A stretch of DNA of 64,000 bases, from the NCBI GenBank assembly GCA_902786595.1, contig CADADB010000007.1, positions 6,536 through 70,535 of the forward strand, given 5' to 3'. The first letter of the stretch is position 1. Each line of letters starts with the position of its first letter. This stretch comes from an uncultured Bacteroidota bacterium. GTDB lineage: Bacteria; Bacteroidota; Bacteroidia; Bacteroidales; WCHB1-69. The position numbers and the translations under genes were made by a program. The notes beneath the pieces were generated by a model. That model saw only the letters and a list, made by a program, of their open reading frames with translations. It was not told where the DNA came from and did no database searches. Shown one piece after another: positions 7,890 to 16,550 of this stretch.

Positions 7890-9428
7890 TTACTGCGCCA
7901 CCTCCACCAGTTTCTCCCAAATCTTCACCATAGCCCAGGTGTCGAGCTCACAATAACGAAGCAAGTCCTTGCGGGCGCGGCGGGCTTTGAGGAAAGACAT
8001 CTCCTTGATTTTCGGAAAGATGTCCATGGCTTCGCTGCCGTTGTGGACACCACTCAGGTTGTGGTAGTCCAATTCAGGGTCGTTGGGGAAGAGGGCGGGC
8101 AACACGCTCTTGATGCTGAACGAGCCGCCCATGGCGGGGACGTAATAGTACCCGTCACGGAAAGGCACGAGCAAATCCACTATGTTGTCGTGGATGCGCA
8201 TGAGATGATTGTACAAATCCGGAAATGCTTCCGCTAATTCCTTGATGACAGTCTTCTCAAAAGACATATTATACGCTATCACGCAAACATCAGTTGGAAT
8301 GTCTCTGCAGAGTTGCTCGGCCAGTCCCCGGCGCGGGTCAGTGCCATCGCTTTCCGCCAAATACTCCTTGTGTTCATACTTTCCCAACCGTTTGGCGATG
8401 TGCAACGAGTATTGGAAGGGGATTTGCTGATATGGTTTGGAGCCTTCAAACTGCGGCACCACACTTTGCATCGTCTCGAAATCAAGGAAGTAGAGTGGCA
8501 GGGAGAGTTGAACAAGGAACTTTTGGATTCCGATTTTGTCAATTGACTCCTTGTTGGTCAACGTGTTGCCCACTTGCATCCTTTGTATGTTACCCAACGG
8601 CTGGGCAAGCAAATCTTTGAATGACACTCTGCCTGCACGGTAGTGCGCCAATTTCTTATCAAAATAAAAACAATCATCCTTCTTGCAGCCAATAGCACCG
8701 CTATACACGTCGAATACCGATGGTTTTGGCAGATGGCGCGTGCAGTAGTTCCAAAAAGCACATTTGTATGGTTTTTTGCAGTTTTCCGACAGATCGAGAC
8801 GCGGTTCAGTCTTGCTGTTGATGATTTTCTGCGCTTGCTTTACTGTTCCGTCAACAAGTTGGTATTCCTCGGTAATCGCCTGGCTCAGGTCGAGAGTTAA
8901 GAACAGGTTCTGAAGGTCCAGAGTTTTTCCCTTTCGGTAATTACTATTGAGGCACAACAGATAGGAGCCCGTTACCTTGACCCCGCATTGCTCCAACACC
9001 CACGTTTGGTAGGCGATGTCGGGGAGATATGGCGCGATCTTGCTTTTGTCTAACTTTCCCGGCTCTGCCGAGGTGCTCTTCACCTCGTAGATGGCCCATC
9101 CACGCCCTTCCTTGTGCAGGATATCAACGGCACAGTAATTGCCTTTGTAGTCAAACGAGGCTTCGCAAATGTTCTCCACGCCGTCCTTCATACATTGCTG
9201 CGTTTTCTTAATCATAGCAGCGAGGTCGAGTTTTCCTCTGGAGGTGGTAGTCACCTCCACGAAGTTTCCGAAATATTGCATAGCGAGGTCGCCCACTTCG
9301 TTGCCTTGGTCGAGCCGGGCCTGTAACGAAGGGTCTTCGACGGCCTCTTCCGGTTTGTTTATCTTCAGCCAAAAGTTTTTGGGGCATTGGCGGAAGGCGG
9401 TGTAGCGGGATTTGGACAAAGTTTGCAT
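7890..9428 (-). CDS. DUF2779 nuclease (PD-(D/E)XK plus DEDD-like)
   Basis: A 512-residue protein with two nuclease-like halves. The N-terminal half begins SKSRYTAFRQCPKNFWLKI and carries AVDILHKE...YEVKST at about 99-118, the D...ExK signature of Cas4/RecB-type PD-(D/E)XK nucleases. Cysteines near residues 217-229 (CKKPYKCAFWNYC) could bind an Fe-S cluster. The C-terminal DUF2779 half shows DEDD exonuclease-like motifs: YFLDFETM, AYNMSFEKTV and RYCELDTWA. DUF2779 proteins are widespread but uncharacterised. In this setting a DNA repair or defence role is plausible, not shown. Confidence 0.88.
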   Translation of the reverse strand: MQTLSKSRYTAFRQCPKNFWLKINKPEEAVEDPSLQARLDQGNEVGDLAMQYFGNFVEVTTTSRGKLDLAAMIKKTQQCMKDGVENICEASFDYKGNYCAVDILHKEGRGWAIYEVKSTSAEPGKLDKSKIAPYLPDIAYQTWVLEQCGVKVTGSYLLCLNSNYRKGKTLDLQNLFLTLDLSQAITEEYQLVDGTVKQAQKIINSKTEPRLDLSENCKKPYKCAFWNYCTRHLPKPSVFDVYSGAIGCKKDDCFYFDKKLAHYRAGRVSFKDLLAQPLGNIQRMQVGNTLTNKESIDKIGIQKFLVQLSLPLYFLDFETMQSVVPQFEGSKPYQQIPFQYSLHIAKRLGKYEHKEYLAESDGTDPRRGLAEQLCRDIPTDVCVIAYNMSFEKTVIKELAEAFPDLYNHLMRIHDNIVDLLVPFRDGYYYVPAMGGSFSIKSVLPALFPNDPELDYHNLSGVHNGSEAMDIFPKIKEMSFLKARRARKDLLRYCELDTWAMVKIWEKLVEVAQ

Positions 9429-9456
9429 CTTCGTGTCTGATTATGATTCTGTTCTA

Positions 9457-10119
9457 CTATTTTTTCTTTAAAGCGTCATAAATCTTCTCCAAAATGGCGG
9501 CAGAATTTGTCCCAATGGCGATAATGTTGCCAGACAAAATGGCTCCGATTAAAGATAGCACCTCCAACACTCCATACTTGTGGACGATTTTACGAACTGT
9601 ATCGATATAATCTTTGTCTTTTTTACCATCCTCAAGTTCATCCAAAAACTGAATAACTTCTTCGATATCTTTTTTCTGTTTTTTATCCTTGATATCACGA
9701 CGTTTGGCATTCAATTCGCCAGTGACTTGAGAGAGGTTCGCTTTTTCAACATTGTGGGCGAGTTCTTGGACCAGCTGATCCATAGTGCTTTTACTCGCTT
9801 GGTAAGGAATCAACTCTAACTTGGACAAAGGAAATTCGCCTGGAACCGACACCCGTCCGTCTTTTCTGAACACTATCACTACATAGCCGAACTCTTGCTC
9901 AACTTTTTTGCAGAAAGCGTCCACAGAAATGTCTGCACGGAATGTTAAATCGCCCGTGGTTGGTGCATTGTAAACTTGTACACTCGCCATAGAATCGTTT
10001 TTATCCGCCACATGCCCTTTACTGTCTTTATAGACTTTTAGGGTTGCATCGAATTGGTCCTCAAATTGTTTGGCAAATGCACCGACTGTCTTTCGGCCGT
10101 CAAATTTTAATGTTGCCAT
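9457..10119 (-). CDS. Hypothetical protein with duplicated N-terminal module
   Basis: A 220-residue protein. Two related halves occupy about residues 8-60 and 62-108: TVGAFAKQFEDQF...LKVYKD and SVDAFCKKVEQEFG...VFRKDGRV. The second half matches the C-terminal part of the protein at 11964-12371, so the two define a shared unnamed domain. A charged coiled-coil-like segment rich in K, D and E follows, and a hydrophobic stretch near 185-205 may enter the membrane. Copy C of the 33-bp repeat precedes it. Confidence 0.6.
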   Translation of the reverse strand: MATLKFDGRKTVGAFAKQFEDQFDATLKVYKDSKGHVADKNDSMASVQVYNAPTTGDLTFRADISVDAFCKKVEQEFGYVVIVFRKDGRVSVPGEFPLSKLELIPYQASKSTMDQLVQELAHNVEKANLSQVTGELNAKRRDIKDKKQKKDIEEVIQFLDELEDGKKDKDYIDTVRKIVHKYGVLEVLSLIGAILSGNIIAIGTNSAAILEKIYDALKKK

Positions 10120-10136
10120 AACACAATTGTTTTTTG

Positions 10137-10169
10137 CACCTACTCTTTTCCGGATTTTCGGCTTCCTCC
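10137..10169 (-). repeat. 33-bp leader repeat, copy C
   Basis: Same core as copies A and B, 17 bp before the start of the 220-residue gene. Confidence 0.85.
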
Positions 10170-10205
10170 ATTAAAACATAATTAGTAGGGATGACACTGG
10201 TGCGA

Positions 10206-10706
10206 TTACACTTCTTCAATCCACATTTTGTACCACCAAGATGAACCCTCAAAATGAAGTTCGAAGGATCCATGGCGTCCTTCGGTCACCTTGTATTCGT
10301 TTTCTGAAAACGCTTCCGTCCTGCATATGATGAAGTCCTCCATAGCCTCTTCGGCTTCCTCTCGGGTGTCAAATTCTTCATACGAGGTACGGTCTTCATC
10401 TTCATATCCGATGGTCTGGAAGGCGTACTTGCATTGAAAAGGTTCGGGCTCGGAGCGTTTCGGTTTTTGTTCTGAGTTGCAATCCGATTCCCCCATAATG
10501 AAATCAACCAACTTGGATCCCATTTGCCGGGTGTTCCAGTCGGGATTGCAGTCAAATTTCAGCTTCGGTGCGATTTGGTCCCGAAGCAACGATTTGGCCT
10601 CCCTGTCCCCACATGGATTTCCGTCAACCAGCACATCAATGCCGCCGTCCGGACGCACACCGATGGTGTATTTCCCTATTGTAGCGGATTTTTTGTAATC
10701 GTTCAT
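10206..10706 (-). CDS. Hypothetical protein with TIG/LLRD domain
   Basis: A 166-residue protein. Residues 5-65 (KSATIGKYTIGVRPDG, then SLLRDQIAPKLKFD and NPDWNTRQMGSKLVDFI) form a compact unit also found in the frameshifted gene at 12458-13119. The C-terminal half is acidic and different (DEDRTSYEEFDTREEAEEA). This conserved head and variable tail suggest a modular family. No signal peptide is seen. Its start overlaps the stop of the DUF4230 gene upstream by 4 bp, so the two are co-translated. Confidence 0.65.
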   Translation of the reverse strand: MNDYKKSATIGKYTIGVRPDGGIDVLVDGNPCGDREAKSLLRDQIAPKLKFDCNPDWNTRQMGSKLVDFIMGESDCNSEQKPKRSEPEPFQCKYAFQTIGYEDEDRTSYEEFDTREEAEEAMEDFIICRTEAFSENEYKVTEGRHGSFELHFEGSSWWYKMWIEEV

Positions 10707-11305
10707 TTATCTTCGATTTTACATTCTTGGCCTTCAATAGTGATGGTCACCTCGCTGAAACCAAATAATTTGAAAATTTCGTAGAGTTTCTTCACACCGG
10801 ATTGGGTCGCTTTCCCAACAATGCCGTCTTTAATGGCATCTTGCTTGATTTGCTTGCGCGCCTTGCTCTCCAATTCAGTCACGGAAGGATGATCCCAATC
10901 ACCTTCTTCATAATAAACTGAAATATCAGAAGGATTTACACGTACGTCAAAAATTTCAGCATGAGGCAAATCCACCCAAAGCGTATCACCTTTGACTTCC
11001 ACTCCTGTAGAATCGAGCTTTGCTAAGTCAAAACCTGCGCGCACTGTCCCTCTCGCCACAAATACCAATTCGTCGTCTGAAAAACGCCCTTTCCTTACTT
11101 CTTTGATAGGAAGTTCTTCATAGAAACACGCTGTGGCTAATTGCGAAATTTTCTTAATCTCAGCAACCACATTGGGGGTTTCTTTTATTACAATCTCTTC
11201 ACCTTTGTTTTTCTTAAATTTCTTGTGGAGGATGAAACCTGTGGTCCCCAATATTGCCAAAACAACAACACCTATCAATAATTTTATTATTAATCCTTTA
11301 TCCAT
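10703..11305 (-). CDS. DUF4230 protein, membrane anchored
   Basis: A 200-residue protein with one N-terminal membrane helix at about residues 7-28, a short basic stretch (HKKFKKNK) and a DUF4230 domain. The domain shows the family pattern: a strand-rich core with GTVRAGFDLAKLD, then VDLPHAEIFDVRVNPSDISVY. The C-terminal KQDAIKDGIVGKATQ helix is also typical. DUF4230 has no known function. It is the sister of the next gene and probably sits in the inner membrane facing the periplasm. Confidence 0.82.
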   Translation of the reverse strand: MDKGLIIKLLIGVVVLAILGTTGFILHKKFKKNKGEEIVIKETPNVVAEIKKISQLATACFYEELPIKEVRKGRFSDDELVFVARGTVRAGFDLAKLDSTGVEVKGDTLWVDLPHAEIFDVRVNPSDISVYYEEGDWDHPSVTELESKARKQIKQDAIKDGIVGKATQSGVKKLYEIFKLFGFSEVTITIEGQECKIEDK

Positions 11306-11307
11306 GA

Positions 11308-11901
11308 CTATTCGAATTTAATATTGATACTTTCAAATCCAAGCTGGCCAAGTAAGGCCTTGAAAAAATCTCTTGCGTTATTTTCGGCATCATTAAGTAT
11401 GCCCAAATTAGGTACGTCTTCTTTGATGCTTTTCTCTCCTAATTTCAACAGTTCGTTTCGCTCTTCAACCGTCCAGTCACGTCGGGTCCCAGTTCTCTTT
11501 TCGTAAACAATCTCAGAGTTCTCAGGCGGAATATTTAGGGAAAATAATTTTGCCTTGGGCAATGTGATGACCACGGATTTTTTCTTTTCGTCAATTTTCA
11601 TTTTGGTAGGATCAAAATTGTTCATATCTATCCCCGCTTTCAAATAGGCGGTACATCTGAACATGATTTTTTTGACTCCGAATTCGTACCATTTCTTATT
11701 AATTACGGAGTCCATCACCACTTTTTTCACGGTGTACTCCACAGTGCCCAATTCAGCGGTCGTTGACATCTGCGTGATTCTCTGGTTCAGCTTTTGTTCC
11801 AGCGTGATTTCTTGTTGCGGTTCGGGAGCTTTTCCCTTCTTCTTGCACCCCCCGCATAGCATTATCACGAATGCTAACAATACGTACGTTACTTTTCTCA
11901 T
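11308..11901 (-). CDS. DUF4230 lipoprotein
   Basis: A 197-residue lipoprotein. The lipobox LCGGC places the lipidated cysteine at about residue 19, followed by KKKGK. The DUF4230 pattern follows: TAYLKAGIDMNNFD, ITLPKAKLFSLNIPPENSEIVY and a C-terminal helix. It is a paralogue of the membrane-anchored protein encoded 2 bp downstream. A pair with one inner-membrane anchor and one lipid anchor suggests a two-membrane or two-face arrangement, which is inference. Confidence 0.82.
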   Translation of the reverse strand: MRKVTYVLLAFVIMLCGGCKKKGKAPEPQQEITLEQKLNQRITQMSTTAELGTVEYTVKKVVMDSVINKKWYEFGVKKIMFRCTAYLKAGIDMNNFDPTKMKIDEKKKSVVITLPKAKLFSLNIPPENSEIVYEKRTGTRRDWTVEERNELLKLGEKSIKEDVPNLGILNDAENNARDFFKALLGQLGFESINIKFE

Positions 11902-11963
11902 TGTTTAATATTTTTAGTTAATCTATGTTGCTTTTGAAACGTTTTCCCATAGAACTTAATGGC

Positions 11964-12371
11964 TTACAGAAATCGCCGTATATCGGCTGCGGTACGGATC
12001 ACTTGAACGTATTCAAGTGCGATTTCAGGAGGAATAAGCACTCTGTTGTCCCGCGTGGCCACTTCCACAGTAAGGCCGAATTCATCATACATTCTATAGC
12101 AAAATTCGCCAACCGTGAGATCGTAAGGACAAATCATTTCGCCCTTTCTGTCGAAATGCCCGCCAGATGGGCGATAGTCCCTGATCGGTCTATGCTCGTT
12201 GGCAGGGCGAGTGGCCCGTCCGTCCTCATAGACACGCAAAAAGCCTCCAAAAACGAGAAAAAACTCGTCCATCAAATCCCGGACTATTTGACGTTCATCA
12301 ATATGCAACGATTTAGGCGTCTCTTGGTAATAGCCACTATTTGCTTTACTGTTCCTATCTAATATGGACAT
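11964..12371 (-). CDS. Hypothetical protein, paralogous domain to 9457-10119
   Basis: A 135-residue protein. The segment LTVGEFCYRMYDEFGLTVEV followed by RDNRVLIPPEIAL aligns with SVDAFCKKVEQEFG...RKDGRVSVPGEFPL in the 220-residue protein. An earlier weaker copy (IVRDLMDEFFLVFGGFLRVYEDG) gives the same two-repeat layout. It lacks the coiled-coil and hydrophobic tail of its paralogue. Function unknown. Confidence 0.6.
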   Translation of the reverse strand: MSILDRNSKANSGYYQETPKSLHIDERQIVRDLMDEFFLVFGGFLRVYEDGRATRPANEHRPIRDYRPSGGHFDRKGEMICPYDLTVGEFCYRMYDEFGLTVEVATRDNRVLIPPEIALEYVQVIRTAADIRRFL

Positions 12372-12457
12372 GATTATTGTTTTGATTATTGTTGATTTTA
12401 TTTCGCATATAACAGAATAGTTTATTCAGGATTTCACTCCCTCGGCAATCTGATTGG

Positions 12458-13119
12458 TCATCGTTTTGTTGTCAAAGACATTTCAATCATACTAACCATA
12501 GTTTCAAGACTATCGATATTTTGAGCACGAGGGCTATACTCTAAATACACATCATCAAATAATTCCTCATCTTCATATTGGGCCAATGTACATATCAGTT
12601 TGTCGCCATCCAATAAGAACTTGAACCCTTTCCACATCTCAGGACGGTCATTCCAATAATCGAACCAAACACCATAATCCGCACCATAATTATTAAAGTC
12701 GTCCCATCCTTGATCGTCGCCATCATTGGGTAGTGGTTTGGTCCAGCCCAGTTCTTTTACGCCCCTCCTCTTTGCCGTTTGAAGCAACCCTTCCACTCTT
12801 TTTTCTAACATTTTACGCAATTGGTCACTTTCCTCACCGTGTTTTTGAATTGTTTCATTAAACTCGTTTATGTTATCGATTATCTTTTTCCCTAATTGCT
12901 GCGTGTTCCATTCAGGATCAATGTCCAGCTGTACCATTGGGGCGATCTCGTCTCGGAGCAAACTTTTTACATTTCCTGAGAAAGGTTTGCTATCTCTACA
13001 CTTTTGTCAGAGCGTATGCCGATGGTATAATCCCCAATAGTGGCTTTTTTCTTGTAAGAAGATGTCGAATTGGAGCGTTTTCTGAAAAACAATCCCATAA
13101 TTTTGTTGAACATTCCCAT
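12458..13119 (-). pseudogene. Frameshifted TIG/LLRD-domain gene
   Basis: From the ATG at 13119 one frame reads through KKKATIGDYTIGIRSDKSVE and stops at TAA 12967-12969. The +1 frame continues as SKPFSGNVKSLLRDEIAPMVQLD and runs to 12458. Joined, the product parallels the intact paralogue at 10206-10706 (KKSATIGKYTIG...SLLRDQIAPKLKFD). A one-base indel at about 12990-13003 is therefore the simplest explanation. The tail is unlike the paralogue's (WDDFNNYGADYGVWFDYW). It could be a real mutation or an assembly error. Confidence 0.75.
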
Positions 13120-13213
13120 AATTTAATTCTTTCTATTTGTTGTTATTGGTAGTACATTTTTGAAAGTGCAAAGATAGAAATTTTATAATCCCATTGCAAA
13201 AAATTCAGAAAGA

Positions 13214-14011
13214 CTATGACATCCTTTCCAACTGCTGCAGCAGCTTGTTCCGCATTCTGGCCGAGACCTTTTGATGTGGTGCGAAAGCGCAGTGCGTGGG
13301 GCATTCGTCTATCAGATTCCCGACATCATCATGTAGAGAACGATATGCAGGAATCACCTTGTACGTATCGTCCCATGCGGAGAATCGGGTGCCCACGTCA
13401 AAGCCTCTGTCACCCGTTCGATGCTCGGTATCAGCCAAGTACCTGTTAATCCATTCTGCCATCTTCTCCTCCGTGGGCGGCGTGTCCACCACAATGGCCA
13501 ACTCAATGTAATCGTCGCCCCAATAACTATTTCCGGGATGACAGAAGATCTCAATAATATCCCCTTTTTGGAAACGGATTTCCTCCGCTTTCCTTCCATA
13601 AAAGGCGCATCGACCATAAAGGTAATTGTCATATTCGATTTCACCGTATTGCTCAGGGACATCCCGTACCACTATCTGCGCATACGCCCTTTCACCCCAA
13701 AGCGTGCCGTCGGCCAAGTACAGTTGTTCTGAAAAACTTTCCCCTTCAAACATCGGAGTGCCCAGCGGAATTTCACTCACCACGATACAATATATGTTGT
13801 CGCCCGAAAGTGCTTCAGCACATACCCGAACCGCAGCCAACGCCTCTTCTTTCGTCCGATAAAACCGGTGCGCCTCGCGATGGCAATGGTATGTAGGATA
13901 TTTGCAATGACGCTCATGGTTTGGAATTGTATAGGGCGTCACCTGAAAAAAAGTAGGGATGTGGATGGTTGATTCTGGCATATCGGCTACAAGGTTTTGT
14001 AGATTAATCAT
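13214..14011 (-). CDS. Hypothetical protein
   Basis: A 265-residue protein, unrecognised. The frame is open upstream to 14152. I chose the ATG at 14011 because it lies 2 bp after the stop of the upstream nuclease-like gene, while the longer start would lie inside that gene. It has several Cys/His-rich bits near the N-terminus (HERHCKYPTYHCHREAHRF) and a long acidic, beta-rich middle. It is co-transcribed with the next gene, so it may act with that protein. Confidence 0.6.
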   Translation of the reverse strand: MINLQNLVADMPESTIHIPTFFQVTPYTIPNHERHCKYPTYHCHREAHRFYRTKEEALAAVRVCAEALSGDNIYCIVVSEIPLGTPMFEGESFSEQLYLADGTLWGERAYAQIVVRDVPEQYGEIEYDNYLYGRCAFYGRKAEEIRFQKGDIIEIFCHPGNSYWGDDYIELAIVVDTPPTEEKMAEWINRYLADTEHRTGDRGFDVGTRFSAWDDTYKVIPAYRSLHDDVGNLIDECPTHCAFAPHQKVSARMRNKLLQQLERMS

Positions 14012-14013
14012 AG

Positions 14014-14748
14014 CTACACGAGCACCTCCGCACAATAGAAAGAAAATCTTTCGAACGTGTAATCGTACCAGTTCACGTCGTGTTCGTCTTCCAGCATGAA
14101 ATTCGGGCAGGATTTGTAGGAATCTGTCATCAGCGGGTTGAACGGCCAGCAACAGTTCGTGTCCTTGTGATACGAGTCAGTGCCGTCGCCCATAGCGAGA
14201 TATTCGCTGTTGGTGCCCGCCAAAGAGGCCGTTTTGTAGGATTCGTCGTTGGTGACAAACAGCACGATGCCGTTTCTGACATTCACAAACGAATCGACCA
14301 AAAGCTCCATTCTGCGCACCTCTTTCCAAAAGCCGTACCGTCCGAAGTCGTGCTTCGCATCACCCTTCAAGAGGACGCCCTTGCCCATATCCTGCCAGAA
14401 CAGTTTCACATCTCCTTTCAGCTCCTTCTTCTTGTATTTCAGCTCAACGGGCACGTATTCATCCCCGTTGCCGACCACCAAATCGACATACATTTCCTGC
14501 GGTTTGCTGCTGTAGGTCTGAAACCAAGGGTAATAGCCTATTCTCATCGGTAAGGATTGCGGAAGAAGTGTATCGATGATGTTCGATGGAATGTGGTATT
14601 CCACCTCGACATCATATCGTTTTTTGGCTTTCAGATAAACCGCCAGATTCATCTGCAAATCGCGCTCGTTGGCGAACATTTTGGTGTTCTGGTTCAGAAA
14701 TTCGTGAATGTCGTTTAGGACTTGTTGGGCGAAGGTTGTTTGGGACAT
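14014..14748 (-). CDS. PD-(D/E)XK nuclease-like protein
   Basis: A 244-residue protein. MYVDLVVGNGDEYVPVELKYKK (shown in part) at about residues 87-107 gives the D...ExK strand-turn-strand of restriction-endonuclease folds. An earlier helix (FANERDLQMNLAVYLK) supplies the usual glutamate. The family is unnamed to me. Proteins like this, which use a stand-alone nuclease fold with a small partner, are common in defence islands. It heads a two-gene operon with the preceding entry. Confidence 0.65.
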   Translation of the reverse strand: MSQTTFAQQVLNDIHEFLNQNTKMFANERDLQMNLAVYLKAKKRYDVEVEYHIPSNIIDTLLPQSLPMRIGYYPWFQTYSSKPQEMYVDLVVGNGDEYVPVELKYKKKELKGDVKLFWQDMGKGVLLKGDAKHDFGRYGFWKEVRRMELLVDSFVNVRNGIVLFVTNDESYKTASLAGTNSEYLAMGDGTDSYHKDTNCCWPFNPLMTDSYKSCPNFMLEDEHDVNWYDYTFERFSFYCAEVLV

Positions 14749-14832
14749 AATTGATTGGTTTTTGGTGAAATTGTTTTTGTTAGCTTTTACACCTATATAT
14801 AAGCTTTTTGTCTGAAAATTAAGTTCAGATAT

Positions 14833-14952
14833 TCATAAAAAGTAACACTTTATTTCTATGCGCTTGCCGAAAGCGAATCTGTTTCTGAACGATTGATGTG
14901 TCGCCATAAGATCATATAATTTGTCATTCACATTTTGAAGACGTTCTTTCAC
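14833..14952 (-). pseudogene. 3' gene fragment
   Basis: Minus-strand frame ending at TGA 14833 reads KERLQNVNDKLYDLMATHQS then FRNRFAFGKRIEIKCYFL, with natural-looking composition. A TAA lies in frame a few codons before, and only a GTG could start it. It is probably the tail of a lost gene, or a very short ORF. Confidence 0.35.
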
Positions 14953-15103
14953 CCGTTTTTATCCGAGGCCAAAAACATAGAACATATAATGGTAATTATC
15001 AAATGTTTAGCAACGTGTTGCTTGGCGGATTGACCAGAATTTACGGGTAAATATGGCAGGCCGTTTTGAATTTGCAGTTTGAACTATAAAAATAGTGGAG
15101 ATT

Positions 15104-15134
15104 TTTGCAGCTTAAAATATAAATTGTATCTTTG
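15104..15134 (+). promoter_or_regulatory. Full Bacteroidetes promoter of the AAA ATPase gene
   Basis: TTTG at 15104-15107, then exactly 19 bp, then TATCTTTG at 15127-15134. This is the best match to TTTG-N19-TAnnTTTG in the window. The start codon is at 15161. Confidence 0.8.
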
Positions 15135-15160
15135 CACCGTCGTTCAAATTCAAGGATGTT

Positions 15161-16366
15161 ATGGAAAACTCTGATTTACAACCCCTTTATGACAACTATC
15201 ACCGCAAGATAGCCAAGATAGACTTGCGGTTCAAACGTTACCTTTACCCCCAAATCAACTGGAAGGCCAGGATGATCGGCATCAAAGGCCCTCGCGGTGT
15301 CGGCAAAACCACTATGCTCCTCCAGCACATCCTTGAGAACTACGAGAACATCGACCAAACCCTCTACGCCTCCCTTGACGACCTCTGGTTTGCCTCCCAT
15401 ACCCTTGTCGAACTCGTGGACTGGGCCTACCGGCATGGCATCATGCGCCTCTATTTGGATGAAGTACACCGCTATGACCAATGGTCCATCAACCTGAAGA
15501 ACATATACGACAACTATCCCGACATGAGCATCGTCTATACCAGCAGTTCTCTCCTCGTTATGGACAACGCCAAAGTGGACCTCTCGCTCCGACAGACCGT
15601 TTACACGCTTTACGGCATGTCGTTCCGGGAGTTTCTCGTTTTTGAGAATGCCATGAATATTGAGCCGATTCCCTTAAACGAGCTCATTCAGCACCACGTC
15701 CGCCACGCCATGGCTATCACAAGTGCTGTCAAGGTTGCCCCGCTCTTCGAGGCGTACCTGCGCCACGGCTACTATCCCTTTTACCGCGAGTCCATCGAGG
15801 ATTTCCCATCCCGATTGCGTGAAACGGTGTCTGTTGTGATCGACAACGACCTGCCCGCTGTGGAGAACGTGTCATTCGAAACCCTCCAGAAAGTCAAACG
15901 CCTGCTGATGATCATCTGCGAACAGGTTCCTTTCGAACCGAACATGTCCAAGCTTTGGAAACAGCTTGACACCAATAACGAGTTGGGGCTGCGCATGTTA
16001 TACGCGCTCGACAAAGCGCAAATCCTGGGTCTGCTCACCTCGAAGACCAAGAGTTACAAGCACCTCTACAAGCCCGACAAAATCTACTTGGGCAACCCCA
16101 ACCTGATGAACGTCCTGTGCCCTCGCATAGACAAAGGGAACGAGCGGGAGACGTTCTTCTACAGCCAACTCCGCGTGGCGAACGAGGTCAAATATCCCAA
16201 GAAGGGCGATTTTCTTGTGAACGACAAATATCTCTTCGAAGTGGGCGGCAGCGGGAAAACGTTCGATCAGATTGCCGATGCGCCGGACAGCTTCTTAGCT
16301 ATCGATGACACCGAAGTCGGTCACGGCAACCGCATCCCTTTGTGGATGTTCGGGTTGCTGTATTAG
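15161..16366 (+). CDS. AAA_14 family ATPase (DUF4143-type)
   Basis: A 401-residue ATPase. Walker A is GPRGVGKTT at about residues 44-52, and the Walker B-like YLDEVHRYDQW is at about 97-107. Sensor-like TSSS follows in IVYTSSSLL. The C-terminal third (FYSQLR...YPKKGDFLV...FEVGG) fits the DUF4143-type nuclease-like domain common in this family. Such proteins are widespread in gut Bacteroidales and their target is unknown. It is the only plus-strand gene in the island and converges on a remnant of the 108-residue membrane gene. Confidence 0.88.
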   Translation: MENSDLQPLYDNYHRKIAKIDLRFKRYLYPQINWKARMIGIKGPRGVGKTTMLLQHILENYENIDQTLYASLDDLWFASHTLVELVDWAYRHGIMRLYLDEVHRYDQWSINLKNIYDNYPDMSIVYTSSSLLVMDNAKVDLSLRQTVYTLYGMSFREFLVFENAMNIEPIPLNELIQHHVRHAMAITSAVKVAPLFEAYLRHGYYPFYRESIEDFPSRLRETVSVVIDNDLPAVENVSFETLQKVKRLLMIICEQVPFEPNMSKLWKQLDTNNELGLRMLYALDKAQILGLLTSKTKSYKHLYKPDKIYLGNPNLMNVLCPRIDKGNERETFFYSQLRVANEVKYPKKGDFLVNDKYLFEVGGSGKTFDQIADAPDSFLAIDDTEVGHGNRIPLWMFGLLY

Positions 16367-16385
16367 CAAGACTGTTCCGTAAATT

Positions 16386-16530
16386 TTACGACCTCCCCAC
16401 CACAACCGCCACCCCCGCCACGAAGAACGGCAGCAGGAAGAAGATGACGGCGTAACCTATTTCCGAAAGCAGCACCAGTGTCCCGAAGATATCGGTGCTC
16501 GAAGCAATCTTGAGGTTGAGCCATAGGGAA
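16386..16530 (-). pseudogene. Second decayed copy of the 108-residue membrane protein gene
   Basis: The minus strand reads LNLKIASSTDIFGTLVLLSEI then GYAVIFFLLPFFVAGVAVVVG and a stop at 16386-16388. The end is nearly identical to that of the 5656-5958 remnant. Everything between LLSEI and GYAVIFF in that copy, about 45 residues, is missing here, so this is an internal-deletion relic. Confidence 0.75.
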
Positions 16531-16550
16531 CAGGGACAGAGTCTTTAATA

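Larger units (their letters stand above)
14749..15160. other. Non-coding region with a gene fragment and a promoter
   Basis: A 412-bp AT-rich gap between divergent genes. It holds a short minus-strand coding fragment at 14833-14952 (separate entry) and the promoter of the AAA ATPase gene at 15104-15134. Nothing else was seen. Confidence 0.6.

Noticed and set aside
6991-10169. Reading the 33-bp repeats as integron attC sites
   Set aside because: They are too short, lack the R and L box core sequences and no integrase is present. The genes they precede are also not all separated by them.
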